From: Emticicia sp. CRIBPO
GTDB lineage: Bacteria; Bacteroidota; Bacteroidia; Cytophagales; Spirosomataceae
Direction of reading: 5' to 3'
DNA: 64,000 bases
Assembly (NCBI RefSeq): GCF_009905725.1
Contig: NZ_JAAAKV010000009.1
Coordinates: 248,001-312,000 of the forward strand
Shown here one piece after another: positions 54,794 through 63,409 of this stretch; the first letter of the stretch is position 1, and every line of letters starts with the position of its first letter. Below the pieces are notes generated by a model, which worked only from the letters and a program-made list of their open reading frames with translations, ran no database searches and was not told where the DNA came from. The translations under genes were made by a program, and so were the position numbers.

Positions 54794-55011
54794 AACTCCC
54801 AGACGCTCGGGTTCTGGTGACGGCGGATGTGTTTTCTGACTTCCATCCAGAAAGCAAGGGCCAGATAAATAATAATCGGAGAACCAAAGGTAAAAAACGA
54901 GGCATAGATAAAATAAAGACGTATGCTGCTGGCAGAGAAACTGATCTTCTCCCCGATTTTAGCACATACGCCAAACAAACTACTTTCTACAAGATATCTC
55001 CAATTTTTCAT
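54790..55011 (-). CDS. PspC-domain small membrane protein
   Basis: The 73-residue protein (MKNWRYLVESSLFGVCAKIG) has the short PspC layout: an N-terminal GVCAKIGEKISFS segment, IRLYFIYASFFTFGS and a hydrophobic helix (about 41-57, SPIIIYLALAFWMEV), then a basic tail. PspC proteins take part in envelope stress sensing. Here it is a single-domain, one- or two-helix protein placed between nuoD and nuoB, convergent with the former. Confidence 0.8.
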   Translation of the reverse strand: MKNWRYLVESSLFGVCAKIGEKISFSASSIRLYFIYASFFTFGSPIIIYLALAFWMEVRKHIRRHQNPSVWEF

Positions 55012-55213
55012 AGCCTGATTTTAAGTTCACACGAAAATATAACTTTTCTAATATTTTCGCAAGCATTTAAGGTTAAATTATGGTTAAAATGACGGAATAT
55101 GGAAAAAGAAGTAAAGAAAAAGATTATTCCCTTCTCATTGAACCTTATTTTCGCTTAAACCCCTCTGTATTAAGCCACTGCAAATAACGGGCCTAAACCG
55201 GCGAATCCGGGAT

Positions 55214-55720
55214 TTACATCAGGTCTTTCAGTTTCTGCTCTTTGATTTTTTCCTGGAGTTTCATGATACCACCCAGAAGTGCCTCGGGGCGGGGCGGACA
55301 GCCCGGCACGTAAACGTCTACCGGAATGATCCTGTCGACTCCTTTTACGACGTGATAGCCGTGTTCCCAGTAAGGTCCGCCGCAGTTAGAGCAGCTACCC
55401 ATAGAGATCACATACTTAGGTTCTGCCATTTGCTCATACAGCCTCTTGATCCTGTCGGCCATCTTGAAGGTAACGGTGCCTGAAATAATGATCAGGTCTG
55501 ACTGACGCGGGGAGTTACGGGGGAAAATACCGAATCTTTCCAGGTCATAATTGGAGGCGTAAGTCGCCATCATTTCAATGGCACAACAGGCCAGACCGAA
55601 GCCAAGTGGCCACAGAGAGTTGGCTCTGGCCCAGTTGGTTACTTCGTCCAGGGAGGTCAGGATGACTTCCCCTTCACCAGATTTTATCCTTTCGCTATTT
55701 TCGAGTGTATCAAAATTCAC
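55214..55720 (-). CDS. nuoB: NADH-quinone oxidoreductase subunit B
   Basis: The 168-residue subunit carries cluster N2 ligands: the tandem cysteines in [12 protein letters not shown] (about 43-46), Cys in [17 protein letters not shown] (about 107) and Cys in [14 protein letters not shown] (about 138). It lies in the peripheral arm of complex I beside NuoD. Its start overlaps the end of nuoA by four bases. Confidence 0.96.
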   Translation of the reverse strand: MNFDTLENSERIKSGEGEVILTSLDEVTNWARANSLWPLGFGLACCAIEMMATYASNYDLERFGIFPRNSPRQSDLIIISGTVTFKMADRIKRLYEQMAEPKYVISMGSCSNCGGPYWEHGYHVVKGVDRIIPVDVYVPGCPPRPEALLGGIMKLQEKIKEQKLKDLM

Positions 55721-56202
55721 AGTTGCTGTTCTTTTTCTTCCGTGTACTTACGGTTGATGTTTTCATACATCCTGCGGGGTACGGCAGGCTTAAAATCACT
55801 TGCTTTCTGTTCAGGGCGTACCCATTCTAGATGGCCCTGAGCCCAGGCATATACCAATCCCAAAGCCAGAATGACGATAAAAACGGCCATTTCAACCCCT
55901 GCATACAAAGCCCACGCTCCGTGTGTCTCTGCTATCAGGGCCTTATCTCCGAAAATCGTAGCCCAGGGAAACAAAAGCACGAGTTCCACGTCAAACAATA
56001 TGAAAATAATGGCAACCACATAAAACCTGATATTGAAAGACACATGGGCGTTTCCTTCTGTATCTTCCCCTGATTCATAAGTGGTTAGTTTTTCGGCATT
56101 GGGCTTATCCGGTCGGAGCATCCAGGCTATACCCAAGGTCAGCACCACAAAAAGCAGGGCCGAGATGAGGAATAACAGTACAAATCCGAATTGGTTAAGC
56201 AT
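55717..56202 (-). CDS. nuoA: NADH-quinone oxidoreductase subunit A
   Basis: The 161-residue membrane subunit has three helices (about 8-28, 59-82, 100-122) and the NuoA signatures [20 protein letters not shown] (about 43-62) and [15 protein letters not shown] (about 66-80). It helps form the quinone cavity. A C-terminal hydrophilic tail ([20 protein letters not shown]) extends beyond typical length. It is first in the nuoAB transcript, with a -7 element at 56244-56251. Confidence 0.94.
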   Translation of the reverse strand: MLNQFGFVLLFLISALLFVVLTLGIAWMLRPDKPNAEKLTTYESGEDTEGNAHVSFNIRFYVVAIIFILFDVELVLLFPWATIFGDKALIAETHGAWALYAGVEMAVFIVILALGLVYAWAQGHLEWVRPEQKASDFKPAVPRRMYENINRKYTEEKEQQL

Positions 56203-56243
56203 ATAATCTGTGAACAGCGGTCATTTTACCCCTGTTCATTTTA

Positions 56244-56251
56244 CAAAACTA
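56244..56251 (-). promoter_or_regulatory. -7 element TAGTTTTG of nuoAB
   Basis: Exact minus-strand TAnnTTTG match, about 42 bases before the nuoA start. Confidence 0.5.
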
Positions 56252-56300
56252 CAATTATTTTAGGTTCAATGATGTCCCCGCGATCAAATTGTTTGCGGCA

Positions 56301-58271
56301 TCAATGCAAATCCTCTATCCTGAATAAGTGGAACGGGAGAATATTGGGATCAAGCTCCACATAGTTATCCTGGCCTTTCCAGACGTATTTCGCCCCTGTA
56401 ATGAGGTCGTGCACCTGGTAGCTTTCCGTTTCACTTTTATAAATGCCTGGCAAAGGCACTTTAAGAATACCTCCCTGGATATTATCCTGGTCAAGGTTAA
56501 CGATAAACAAAAGCCTGTTGCCGTCCGGAGAAGTCTTCAGGTAAGCCAGCAACTGATCATTACCTATTTCACAGAACTGTATGTTATTGGTCGTTCTCAG
56601 GGCCGTGTTTTCTTTCCTGACCCTGTTGACCTGGGTGATGATATAGGTCAGTTTATTTCGGTGGGCCCAGTTCCACCATTTGATTTCATATTTTTCTGAG
56701 TCGGAATACTCTTCTTTCGGAGGATTGGCGGCATGATAAAGGTATTCATATGTCGGGCCGAAAATACCATAATTAGACGACAGCGTAGCCGCCATGAAAT
56801 ACCTGATCAGAAACTGCGGCTCGTTGCCTGACTGTAACTGGTAAGGGTTGATGTCATGGGTATTAGGCCAGAAATTGGGCCTGAAGTAATCTTTCATGTC
56901 CGTTTTTGTCAGTTCGGTCATGTACTCAATCAGCTCTGCTTTGGAGGTTCTCCAGGTATAATAAGTGTACGACTGCGTAAAGCCTACTTTGGCCAGCTGC
57001 TGCATCACTTTGGGTTTTGTAAAGGCCTCAGACAAAAATATCATATCCGGGAAATCCTTTTTGGTTTCGGCAATGACCCATTCCCAGAAACCGAAGGATT
57101 TGGTATGCGGATTATCCACCCGGATGATCCTGACACCCCATCCTGCCCAGGTATAAATCACATTTTTGAGTTCATTCCACAGGTTCTTCCAGTCTGCCGT
57201 TTCGAAATTGACCGGGTAAATATCCTGGTATTTTTTAGGAGGATTTTCCGCGTATTTGATGGTACCATCCGGCAAAATCCTGAACCAGTCGGGGTGTGAT
57301 TTAACCCATGGATGATCCGGAGAACACTGTATGGCCAGGTCCATCGCTATTTCAATACCCGCCTTTGCAGATTCCTGAATCAGCAGTTTAAAATCATCCA
57401 AAGTACCCAGGTCAGGATGTATATCGGTATGCCCGCCTAATTCAGAGCCGATACCATAAGGTACCCCCGGCTCGCCTTCCTGGCAATCGACCGAGTTGTT
57501 TTTTCCTTTTCTGAAGGTATGCCCGATCGGATGAACGGGTGGCAGATAAAGCACATCAAACCCGAGCTCCGAAATGCGGGGTAAAAGATTGATGACATCT
57601 TTAAAGGTGCCGTGCTTGCCGTATTCCGTCGCTGCAGATCTCGGAAACATAGAGTACCAGGCAGAAAACTCGGCTTTGGCCCTGTCTGCAAAAATCCTTC
57701 TTTTGGGATACCGGCATGTATTTTTTCTGATGGGGTATTTTTCGATCCAGTTATGCAATTGCTCGCTTCTGCAAAAGAAGGTAGCCTCTTCATACCTGCT
57801 GGGGTCGACCAGTAATTTAGCCGCTTTTTGTAATTCTTTTTTATCTTCACCTTTGGCGAGTCCGGCCATTTCAGACAGAAACTGCTCCCCTACCATCAGC
57901 TCTACCGCCAGTTTTTGTCCGTCTTTTATTTTTTCGTCCACCTCATGCTGCCAGGTGGCCGGATGGTCTACCCAGGCTTCAAGATAATAGGAGTAAAAAC
58001 CCTGTTTTTCTACCGTAAAAGCAGCTTTCCAACGATCGTTTCCTACATGTTTTGCGGATTTTTCCTGCCAGTCCTTATCCAGTTCATGCTTATATAAAAG
58101 CCTGACACCTAAAAGATCATGCCCATCAATGAGCACGTCCCCTGAAACGACAACGGTCTGATTGACAATGGATTTTACCGGATATTTGCCTCCATCGAGT
58201 TCCGGACTGACGTTTTCTATAACTGCACGGATCTGCCCGTCTGCCGGAAATGGGAAATGTGTTTTTATCAT
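56301..58271 (-). CDS. glgE: GlgE-type alpha-1,4-glucan:maltose-1-phosphate maltosyltransferase
   Basis: The 656-residue GH13_3 enzyme has an N-terminal beta domain (1-190, RAVIENVSPELDGGKYPVKS), a catalytic barrel with VLYLPPVHPIGHTFRKGKNN (about 240-259), the nucleophile in IIRVDNPHTKSFGFWEW (about Asp387), the acid/base in MIFLSEAFTKP (about Glu412) and NFWPNTHDI, and a C-terminal beta domain. GlgE extends alpha-1,4-glucans with maltose units from maltose-1-phosphate made from trehalose. The usual partners treS/pep2 and glgB are not in the window. It has its own promoter element and is the last minus-strand gene before a divergent spacer. Confidence 0.95.
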   Translation of the reverse strand: MIKTHFPFPADGQIRAVIENVSPELDGGKYPVKSIVNQTVVVSGDVLIDGHDLLGVRLLYKHELDKDWQEKSAKHVGNDRWKAAFTVEKQGFYSYYLEAWVDHPATWQHEVDEKIKDGQKLAVELMVGEQFLSEMAGLAKGEDKKELQKAAKLLVDPSRYEEATFFCRSEQLHNWIEKYPIRKNTCRYPKRRIFADRAKAEFSAWYSMFPRSAATEYGKHGTFKDVINLLPRISELGFDVLYLPPVHPIGHTFRKGKNNSVDCQEGEPGVPYGIGSELGGHTDIHPDLGTLDDFKLLIQESAKAGIEIAMDLAIQCSPDHPWVKSHPDWFRILPDGTIKYAENPPKKYQDIYPVNFETADWKNLWNELKNVIYTWAGWGVRIIRVDNPHTKSFGFWEWVIAETKKDFPDMIFLSEAFTKPKVMQQLAKVGFTQSYTYYTWRTSKAELIEYMTELTKTDMKDYFRPNFWPNTHDINPYQLQSGNEPQFLIRYFMAATLSSNYGIFGPTYEYLYHAANPPKEEYSDSEKYEIKWWNWAHRNKLTYIITQVNRVRKENTALRTTNNIQFCEIGNDQLLAYLKTSPDGNRLLFIVNLDQDNIQGGILKVPLPGIYKSETESYQVHDLITGAKYVWKGQDNYVELDPNILPFHLFRIEDLH

Positions 58272-58290
58272 AAAGTATTTTCTATTCCCT

Positions 58291-58298
58291 CAAAAATA
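58291..58298 (-). promoter_or_regulatory. -7 element TATTTTTG of glgE
   Basis: Exact minus-strand TAnnTTTG match, 20 bases before the start codon. Confidence 0.5.
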
Positions 58299-58470
58299 AT
58301 TCAATTATCTCAGATTCATAAGTTTTTTTCTTATTTATCGGAGGTTAAGAAAAGGTTAACTGACTGCCGGAAAAAGCTTTAAAATCCGTTTCTATTAATA
58401 AAAAAAACACGTCTCCTGTTGTCTGGTATAAAAATTGCATAGTTATCAGAGTCGGCTTCGACCGGCTTAC

Positions 58471-58558
58471 TAAATTTGTCCGGCATTTTTGCCTCATAAA
58501 GTTTGCATCACTGCGGTGATCAGAAAATGCCTCTTGATCGGAAAGGGGCATTTTTTTT
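58471..58558 (+). ncRNA. Candidate small RNA or leader: promoter element plus terminator
   Basis: TAAATTTG at 58471-58478 matches the -7 element, and AATGCC...GGCATT at about 58526-58553 with a run of eight T forms a + strand terminator. No gene lies between, and the next + strand gene starts 77 bases further on, so the pair defines a short transcript of about 75 bases. It could be an sRNA or an attenuated leader of the metalloprotease gene. No conserved RNA family is recognised. Confidence 0.3.
58525..58558 (+). terminator. Rho-independent terminator in the spacer between glgE and the metalloprotease gene
   Basis: AATGCC-CTT and AA-GG-GGCATT arms form an imperfect stem followed by TTTTTTTT. 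It faces rightward and lies upstream of a rightward gene, so it must end some other transcript. Confidence 0.7.
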
Positions 58559-58635
58559 AAATTAACATAACATCTCTTTCGTTTTTACCGTATGATTAGT
58601 TATATTCATTCCATTAATAATCAATACCGGTTATT

Positions 58636-59880
58636 TTGAAATATTTAATCTGCCTCGGCCTTTTTTTCATTTTTTCCAGCAGCACTGCCCAGGATGAGCA
58701 AAAGGCTGATTCTGTTATCTGTTATGCAGATGGCCATTCACATGATACCCAGGTATTGTTCAGGCGTGACCCCGGTTTACGGGCGTCGGCCTCTCCTACT
58801 GTTTTTGAAACCAATTTCACCGATTTTCCCGACGATGCCAAAAAAGCATTCCAGGAAGCCTTATCTATATGGAGCGGTCTGATTGTCAGCCGGGTACCGA
58901 TCAGGATCAAAGCATCATGGGTGGCTTTAACCGGCAATACCCTGGCCTCTTCAGGGGCCACGAGGGTTTTCAAAAATTTTAACGGGGCGGTTTATAAAGA
59001 AGTGTGGTATCCGGTAGCCCTGGCTGAAGCCATGTCGGGCACAGAACTGAACAACTCCGATTTTGATATCAACATCAGCCTGAACAAAAATATCCTCTGG
59101 TTTTACGACCTGACCGGACGGCGGGAAGCACCTAAATATGACCTGATGACGGTGGTATTGCATGAAATCGGTCACGGACTCGGGCTCACAAGCTCTCTTA
59201 AGCTCACGGAAAATCTTCAGCAGGGTCAGTGGGGCCAATCCGGCACGGCATATATTTATGATATGTTTGTGCAGAACCCTGCCGGATCAAAACTGATTGA
59301 CACCGGTGTTTTCGGAAACCCCTCCACGAGCCTGAGAACAGCCATGACTGCGAATAATGTACTTTACGGGCTTACTTTAGCGAAATACAAAAACAATCTG
59401 CCTAAAATTTACAGCCCGGCAACTTTCCGTGAGGGGGGCAGCATATCGCATCTTGATGAGAGTGCCTATCCGCCGGGCACAGAGCACTCGCTGATGTCTC
59501 CGAACATCGGGGCAGCGGAGGTCATTCATGATCCCGGAAGTATCACCCTGGCTATTCTAAATCTTATCGGCTGGCCTGTAAGTTATAGCGACGGATTCAT
59601 CATTACGGCCAATGAACCCGTATCTGAATCTGCCAGGATATTGCTTTATCCCAACCCGGTATCCAGCCAGCTGCAGATTTATATGCCGACTGCCTATCTG
59701 AATGAATCGACCTTGTTTAATATTTCTGATCAGGCCGGCAAAAAGGTGAAGGAGTTTGTGATCAATACGGTAGAAAACCCTACTTCTGCCACAGATGTTT
59801 CAAACCTGGCTTCCGGAACTTATTTTTTAAGAATAAACACCGGAAACCAGACTCAAACCGTAAGATTTATCAAACTTTGA
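58636..59880 (+). CDS. Secreted zinc metalloprotease-like protein with T9SS type A sorting domain
   Basis: TTG 58636 is the only start that keeps the signal peptide (MKYLICLGLFFIFSSSTAQ). The 414-residue precursor has a zinc site VVLHEIGHGLGLTSSL (about 174-189), a Met after it in HSLMSPNIG (about 286), and a type A CTD from about 330 (ILLYPNPVSSQLQI, LASGTYFLRI). The HExxH with a downstream Met resembles metzincins, but the third ligand position (Ser rather than His or Asp) differs, so the family is uncertain. It should be exported by the T9SS. Its stop abuts the stop of the convergent symporter gene with no gap. Confidence 0.85.
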   Translation: MKYLICLGLFFIFSSSTAQDEQKADSVICYADGHSHDTQVLFRRDPGLRASASPTVFETNFTDFPDDAKKAFQEALSIWSGLIVSRVPIRIKASWVALTGNTLASSGATRVFKNFNGAVYKEVWYPVALAEAMSGTELNNSDFDINISLNKNILWFYDLTGRREAPKYDLMTVVLHEIGHGLGLTSSLKLTENLQQGQWGQSGTAYIYDMFVQNPAGSKLIDTGVFGNPSTSLRTAMTANNVLYGLTLAKYKNNLPKIYSPATFREGGSISHLDESAYPPGTEHSLMSPNIGAAEVIHDPGSITLAILNLIGWPVSYSDGFIITANEPVSESARILLYPNPVSSQLQIYMPTAYLNESTLFNISDQAGKKVKEFVINTVENPTSATDVSNLASGTYFLRINTGNQTQTVRFIKL

Positions 59881-61347
59881 TTATTTTTTCTTCAGCAAAT
59901 AAAGTCCGATGATGGTAATCAGACCGTTGAGGAGTAAATTTTCAAATCCGAATTTGTACCCGGCATAATGCTCTGCCCACCATACAATCGCATAAGTCAA
60001 TATGGGCGAAAGGATACAAACGAAGGGCACAAACTTATCATGCACCTTGTTTTTAGAGTATATCCCATAGGCAAACAAGCCCAGAAGCGGCCCGTAGGTA
60101 TAACTGGCGATCTGGAATGTCGCGGTGATTACGTCGGTACTGTTGAGGTAATTAAAGATCAGAATCACCACAAAAAACGTCAGGGAAAATCCGATGTGAA
60201 CGATATTCTTGATCCTGTTCCTGTCTTTTTCATCCCTCTTCTCAAAATCCATAAAATCAATGCAGAAGGCCGTAGTCAGGGCGGTCAGGGCTGAGTCTGA
60301 ACTGGCATAAGTGGCGGCTGTGATCCCCACCAGAAATGTAACCGCAACCAATACCCCGGCAACACCCATGGAAGCATTCTCTCCAAATATCTGCAAGGCC
60401 ATCATAGGATAAAGATCATCGGTTTTTTCAGGAATAGCGATACCTTTCTGATTGGCATAGATATAAAGCAATGCTCCGAGACTCAGGAACATCAGGTTGA
60501 CAAAAACCAGTACGATGGTAAACCAGAACATGTTTTTCTGGGCTTCGCCGATGTTTTTGCAGGTCAGGTTCTTTTGCATCAGATCCTGGTCCATGCCCGT
60601 CATCACAATCGCAATGAAGGCTCCTGAAATGAACTGTTTGAAGAAGTTTTTACTGTCAGACCATCCTCCGTCGAAAAAGAATATCTCTGAATAATTACTT
60701 TTAGCAACTGTGGAAACCATATCGCCCAATCCAAGGCCCAGCTCTTTGGAAACCAGGTAGATGGTCATGGCTACGGCAGAAATCAGGAACACGGTTTGTA
60801 ATGAATCCGTGATCACAATGGTTTTTATCCCGCCTTTGAAGGTGTACACCCAGATGAGGGCAATAGTGATCAGCACCGAAACCTCAAACGGCACACCCAA
60901 AGGGTCATAAATGGCAATCTGAAGCACCTGGGCAGCGATATACAACCTTACGGCCGAACCGACTGTGCGTGACAACAGGAAGAAAGCCGAGCCTGTTTTA
61001 TAAGACCAGAAACCGAAACGGTCCTGCAGATAAGTATAAATAGAGATCAGGTTTAACCGGTAATACAAGGGCATAAGAACCGTGGCAATAAAGAAGTACC
61101 CGACGGTATAGCCCAGAATCATCTGGAAATAAGAAAAGGACTTAAGCCCGACCGCTCCGGGTACAGAGATAAAAGTAACGCCGGAAAGCGAAGTCCCGAT
61201 CATCCCGAAGGCAATCAGGTACCATGGCACCTGTTTATTGGCCGTAAAAAATGAATGGGTGTCGGCTCCTTTGGAGGTCCGTATAGAAATAACAACAAGA
61301 ATGGTGAAGTAAAACAGGAGAATCCCCAGGGCTAGTATTGGTGACAT
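59881..61347 (-). CDS. Sodium:solute symporter (SSS family)
   Basis: The 488-residue protein has about thirteen hydrophobic helices and SSS signatures: SFFTANKQVPWYLIAFGMIG (about 32-51), GTSLSGVTFISVPGAVGLK (about 51-69), the cation-site region ASYTYGPLLGLFAYGIYSK (about 420) and YASSDSALTALTTAFCIDF (about 350-368). SSS carriers import sugars, amino acids, vitamins or sialic acid with Na+. The substrate is unclear. It stands alone, with neither binding proteins nor catabolic genes nearby. Confidence 0.92.
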   Translation of the reverse strand: MSPILALGILLFYFTILVVISIRTSKGADTHSFFTANKQVPWYLIAFGMIGTSLSGVTFISVPGAVGLKSFSYFQMILGYTVGYFFIATVLMPLYYRLNLISIYTYLQDRFGFWSYKTGSAFFLLSRTVGSAVRLYIAAQVLQIAIYDPLGVPFEVSVLITIALIWVYTFKGGIKTIVITDSLQTVFLISAVAMTIYLVSKELGLGLGDMVSTVAKSNYSEIFFFDGGWSDSKNFFKQFISGAFIAIVMTGMDQDLMQKNLTCKNIGEAQKNMFWFTIVLVFVNLMFLSLGALLYIYANQKGIAIPEKTDDLYPMMALQIFGENASMGVAGVLVAVTFLVGITAATYASSDSALTALTTAFCIDFMDFEKRDEKDRNRIKNIVHIGFSLTFFVVILIFNYLNSTDVITATFQIASYTYGPLLGLFAYGIYSKNKVHDKFVPFVCILSPILTYAIVWWAEHYAGYKFGFENLLLNGLITIIGLYLLKKK

Positions 61348-61483
61348 CAGGCTGACAGGCTTTAAATGAATGAACTAAAGTGATCCGGAAAAATATCCAA
61401 AAAAAACTTTAATGACTATTAATTGGTTTGTAATAATATAGTTTGAATTGTAAATTTGATAAAACAATTTGACAAAGCTTTAT

Positions 61484-61491
61484 TATTTTTG
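61484..61491 (+). promoter_or_regulatory. -7 element TATTTTTG of clpS-recR
   Basis: Exact TAnnTTTG match, 28 bases before ATG 61520. It supports that start over the in-frame codon at 61469. Confidence 0.5.
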
Positions 61492-61519
61492 CAAAAAAAG
61501 CAAATTTCCAGATTTTAAG

Positions 61520-61813
61520 ATGAAATACGCTCCGGAGACAGAAGTAGAGGTAGAAGAACAGATTGATATAGACATTGATACCGTAAAATTATACAGTCTG
61601 GTGGTTTTCAATGATGAAGTTAACACTTTCGAACATGTCATTGAAACATTGATAGAGGTTTGCGGACATTCATCCGAACAGGCTGAGCAGTGCACCCTGA
61701 TTATCCATTATAAGGGTAAATGTGGTGTAAAAAACGGAGATTTTGATGACCTGGTACCACTCCGTACCGAAATTAACAGAAGAGGCATCTCTGCTGAAGT
61801 GATGTTAAGATAA
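61520..61813 (+). CDS. clpS: ATP-dependent Clp protease adaptor ClpS
   Basis: ATG 61520 (MKYAPETEVEVEEQIDID) is chosen because a promoter element sits at 61484-61491. The 97-residue adaptor has the acidic, flexible N-terminus usual for ClpS and the core motif YSLVVFNDEVNTFEHVIETL (about 26-45), including the N-degron-pocket residues (VVFNDEVNTFEHV), and ends HYKGKCGVKNG...AEVMLR. It delivers N-end-rule substrates to ClpAP. recR follows 12 bases later. Confidence 0.92.
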   Translation: MKYAPETEVEVEEQIDIDIDTVKLYSLVVFNDEVNTFEHVIETLIEVCGHSSEQAEQCTLIIHYKGKCGVKNGDFDDLVPLRTEINRRGISAEVMLR

Positions 61814-61825
61814 TACCCAAACGTA

Positions 61826-62428
61826 GTGAATTACCCATCCAAATTAATAGAGGAGGCAGTCCTTGAAATCTCAAAGCTGCCGGGAATAGGTAAAAAATCG
61901 GCCTTGCGGTTAGCTTTGCATTTACTTAAATCTGATAAGTCACAAACCCAGAACCTTACCGAAGCCCTGAGCAATCTCCGGGAGAAAACGACCTACTGCA
62001 AAACCTGCCATAATATTTCAGACCAGGAAATCTGCAACATCTGTGGTTCCCACCGCCGCGACCAAAGCATTATCGCGGTCGTCCAGGACACCCGCGACGT
62101 ACTGGCGATTGAAAACACTTCTCAATATTCGGGGCAATATCATGTGCTGGGGGGTATCATTTCGCCGATGATGGGCATCGGGCCGAATGATCTCAATATT
62201 GACTCACTCATCAGCAGGATAGAGCAAAACCCTGAAGTTAAGGAAATTATACTGGCCCTCAGCCCTACGATGGAGGGAGACACTACGGCTTTTTATCTTC
62301 AAAAACGTTTACGGGATTTTCCGCTTAAAATCAGTACCATCGCCAGGGGAATTCCGATCGGCGGCGACCTGGAATATACCGATGAAATCACTTTGGGCAG
62401 GAGCATTCTGAGCCGCATAGATTTTTAA
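61826..62428 (+). CDS. recR: Recombination protein RecR
   Basis: The start is GTG 61826 (then NYPSKLIEEAVLEISKLPGI). The 200-residue protein has a helix-hairpin-helix (about 12-30, KLPGIGKKSALRLALHLL), the zinc finger CKTCHNISDQEICNICG (about 53-69), a Toprim domain with IIAVVQDTRDVLAIENT (about 76-92) and YHVLGGIISPMMGIGPND, and a C-terminal Walker-like tail (IPIGGDLEYTDEITLGR). RecR works with RecF/RecO in loading RecA. It follows clpS closely in one transcript. Confidence 0.96.
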   Translation: MNYPSKLIEEAVLEISKLPGIGKKSALRLALHLLKSDKSQTQNLTEALSNLREKTTYCKTCHNISDQEICNICGSHRRDQSIIAVVQDTRDVLAIENTSQYSGQYHVLGGIISPMMGIGPNDLNIDSLISRIEQNPEVKEIILALSPTMEGDTTAFYLQKRLRDFPLKISTIARGIPIGGDLEYTDEITLGRSILSRIDF

Positions 62429-62639
62429 TCATCTGCCTTCTCAAAAACTCAGATTTCTACTTTTTTCTACAATAAAGTACCTATATTAGCATTTAATATT
62501 CAGGCGGCCTGATCAAAGGGGAAAGATGGCAGGAGTGTTATCATTTTGTATTAAAACCACTGTTAAAACTCCATCCGCAATCAGCTCAGCCTGCTTTGAA
62601 AACTTTTTGTTCAATCAGAAAATCTTATAAAAATTCATC

Positions 62640-63329
62640 ATGAATAGACAGCAGTTTTTTTCAACTTTACTGGCAGGAGCTTTAAGCACCCGTCTTACCG
62701 GTGTTTTTGCAGGCCAACCAGCCGTAGCAGGTCCTTACACTTTACCACAACTGAGTTTTGGGTATGATGCACTGGAGCCGAATATAGACAAACTGACGAT
62801 GGAGATTCACCACAGCAAACATCACCAGGCTTACATTACCAACCTTAACAAAGCCCTGGAAGGTAAAGATGCCGAAAAATTACCATTGGAAGAAATCATC
62901 GCCAATATCAGCAAATATCCGGTGGCAGTCAGAAACAATGGCGGGGGGCACTGGAACCACAGTTTTTTCTGGCAGATTTTATCTCCGGCCGGAGGCAAGC
63001 CAAGTGACAAATTCCTGGCTATCATCAACCGTGACTTCGGTTCATTGCAGAAACTCCAGGATGAGTTCAATGCAGCCGCTACTACGAGATTCGGTTCGGG
63101 ATGGGCATGGCTGGTATCACAAAACGGCAAACTGAAAGTGACTTCAACCGCCAACCAGGACAATCCTCTGATGGACATTGCCGAAGTAAAAGGACAGCCG
63201 ATCCTGGCTATTGATGTCTGGGAGCACGCTTATTATCTTAAATATCAGAATAAAAGAGCGGACTACATCAAAGCGTTCTGGAATGTGATCAACTGGAAAG
63301 CCGTAGAGGGTAAATATTTCCCGGCGTGA
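62640..63329 (+). CDS. Exported Mn-type superoxide dismutase
   Basis: The 229-residue precursor carries an N-terminal export signal ([19 protein letters not shown], possibly Tat-like) not present in cytoplasmic SODs. The mature protein starts near [20 protein letters not shown]. Metal ligands are His57 ([12 protein letters not shown]), His107 ([10 protein letters not shown]), Asp192 and His196 (DVWEHAYYL). The second-sphere Gln in TANQDNPL (Gln173) and the Gly-rich NNGGGH pattern match the Mn-type rather than the Fe-type. It removes superoxide in the periplasm or at the surface. Confidence 0.94.
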   Translation: MNRQQFFSTLLAGALSTRLTGVFAGQPAVAGPYTLPQLSFGYDALEPNIDKLTMEIHHSKHHQAYITNLNKALEGKDAEKLPLEEIIANISKYPVAVRNNGGGHWNHSFFWQILSPAGGKPSDKFLAIINRDFGSLQKLQDEFNAAATTRFGSGWAWLVSQNGKLKVTSTANQDNPLMDIAEVKGQPILAIDVWEHAYYLKYQNKRADYIKAFWNVINWKAVEGKYFPA

Positions 63330-63384
63330 TAAGGGCTTTCAAATGAATTTCTCCTTATGCTTAAAATTTTAGGGTTTCTTGAAT

Positions 63385-63392
63385 TAAATTTG
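63385..63392 (+). promoter_or_regulatory. -7 element TAAATTTG of the oxygenase gene
   Basis: Exact TAnnTTTG match, 17 bases before ATG 63410. Confidence 0.45.
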
Positions 63393-63409
63393 CTAAAAAA
63401 TATCAGAAA

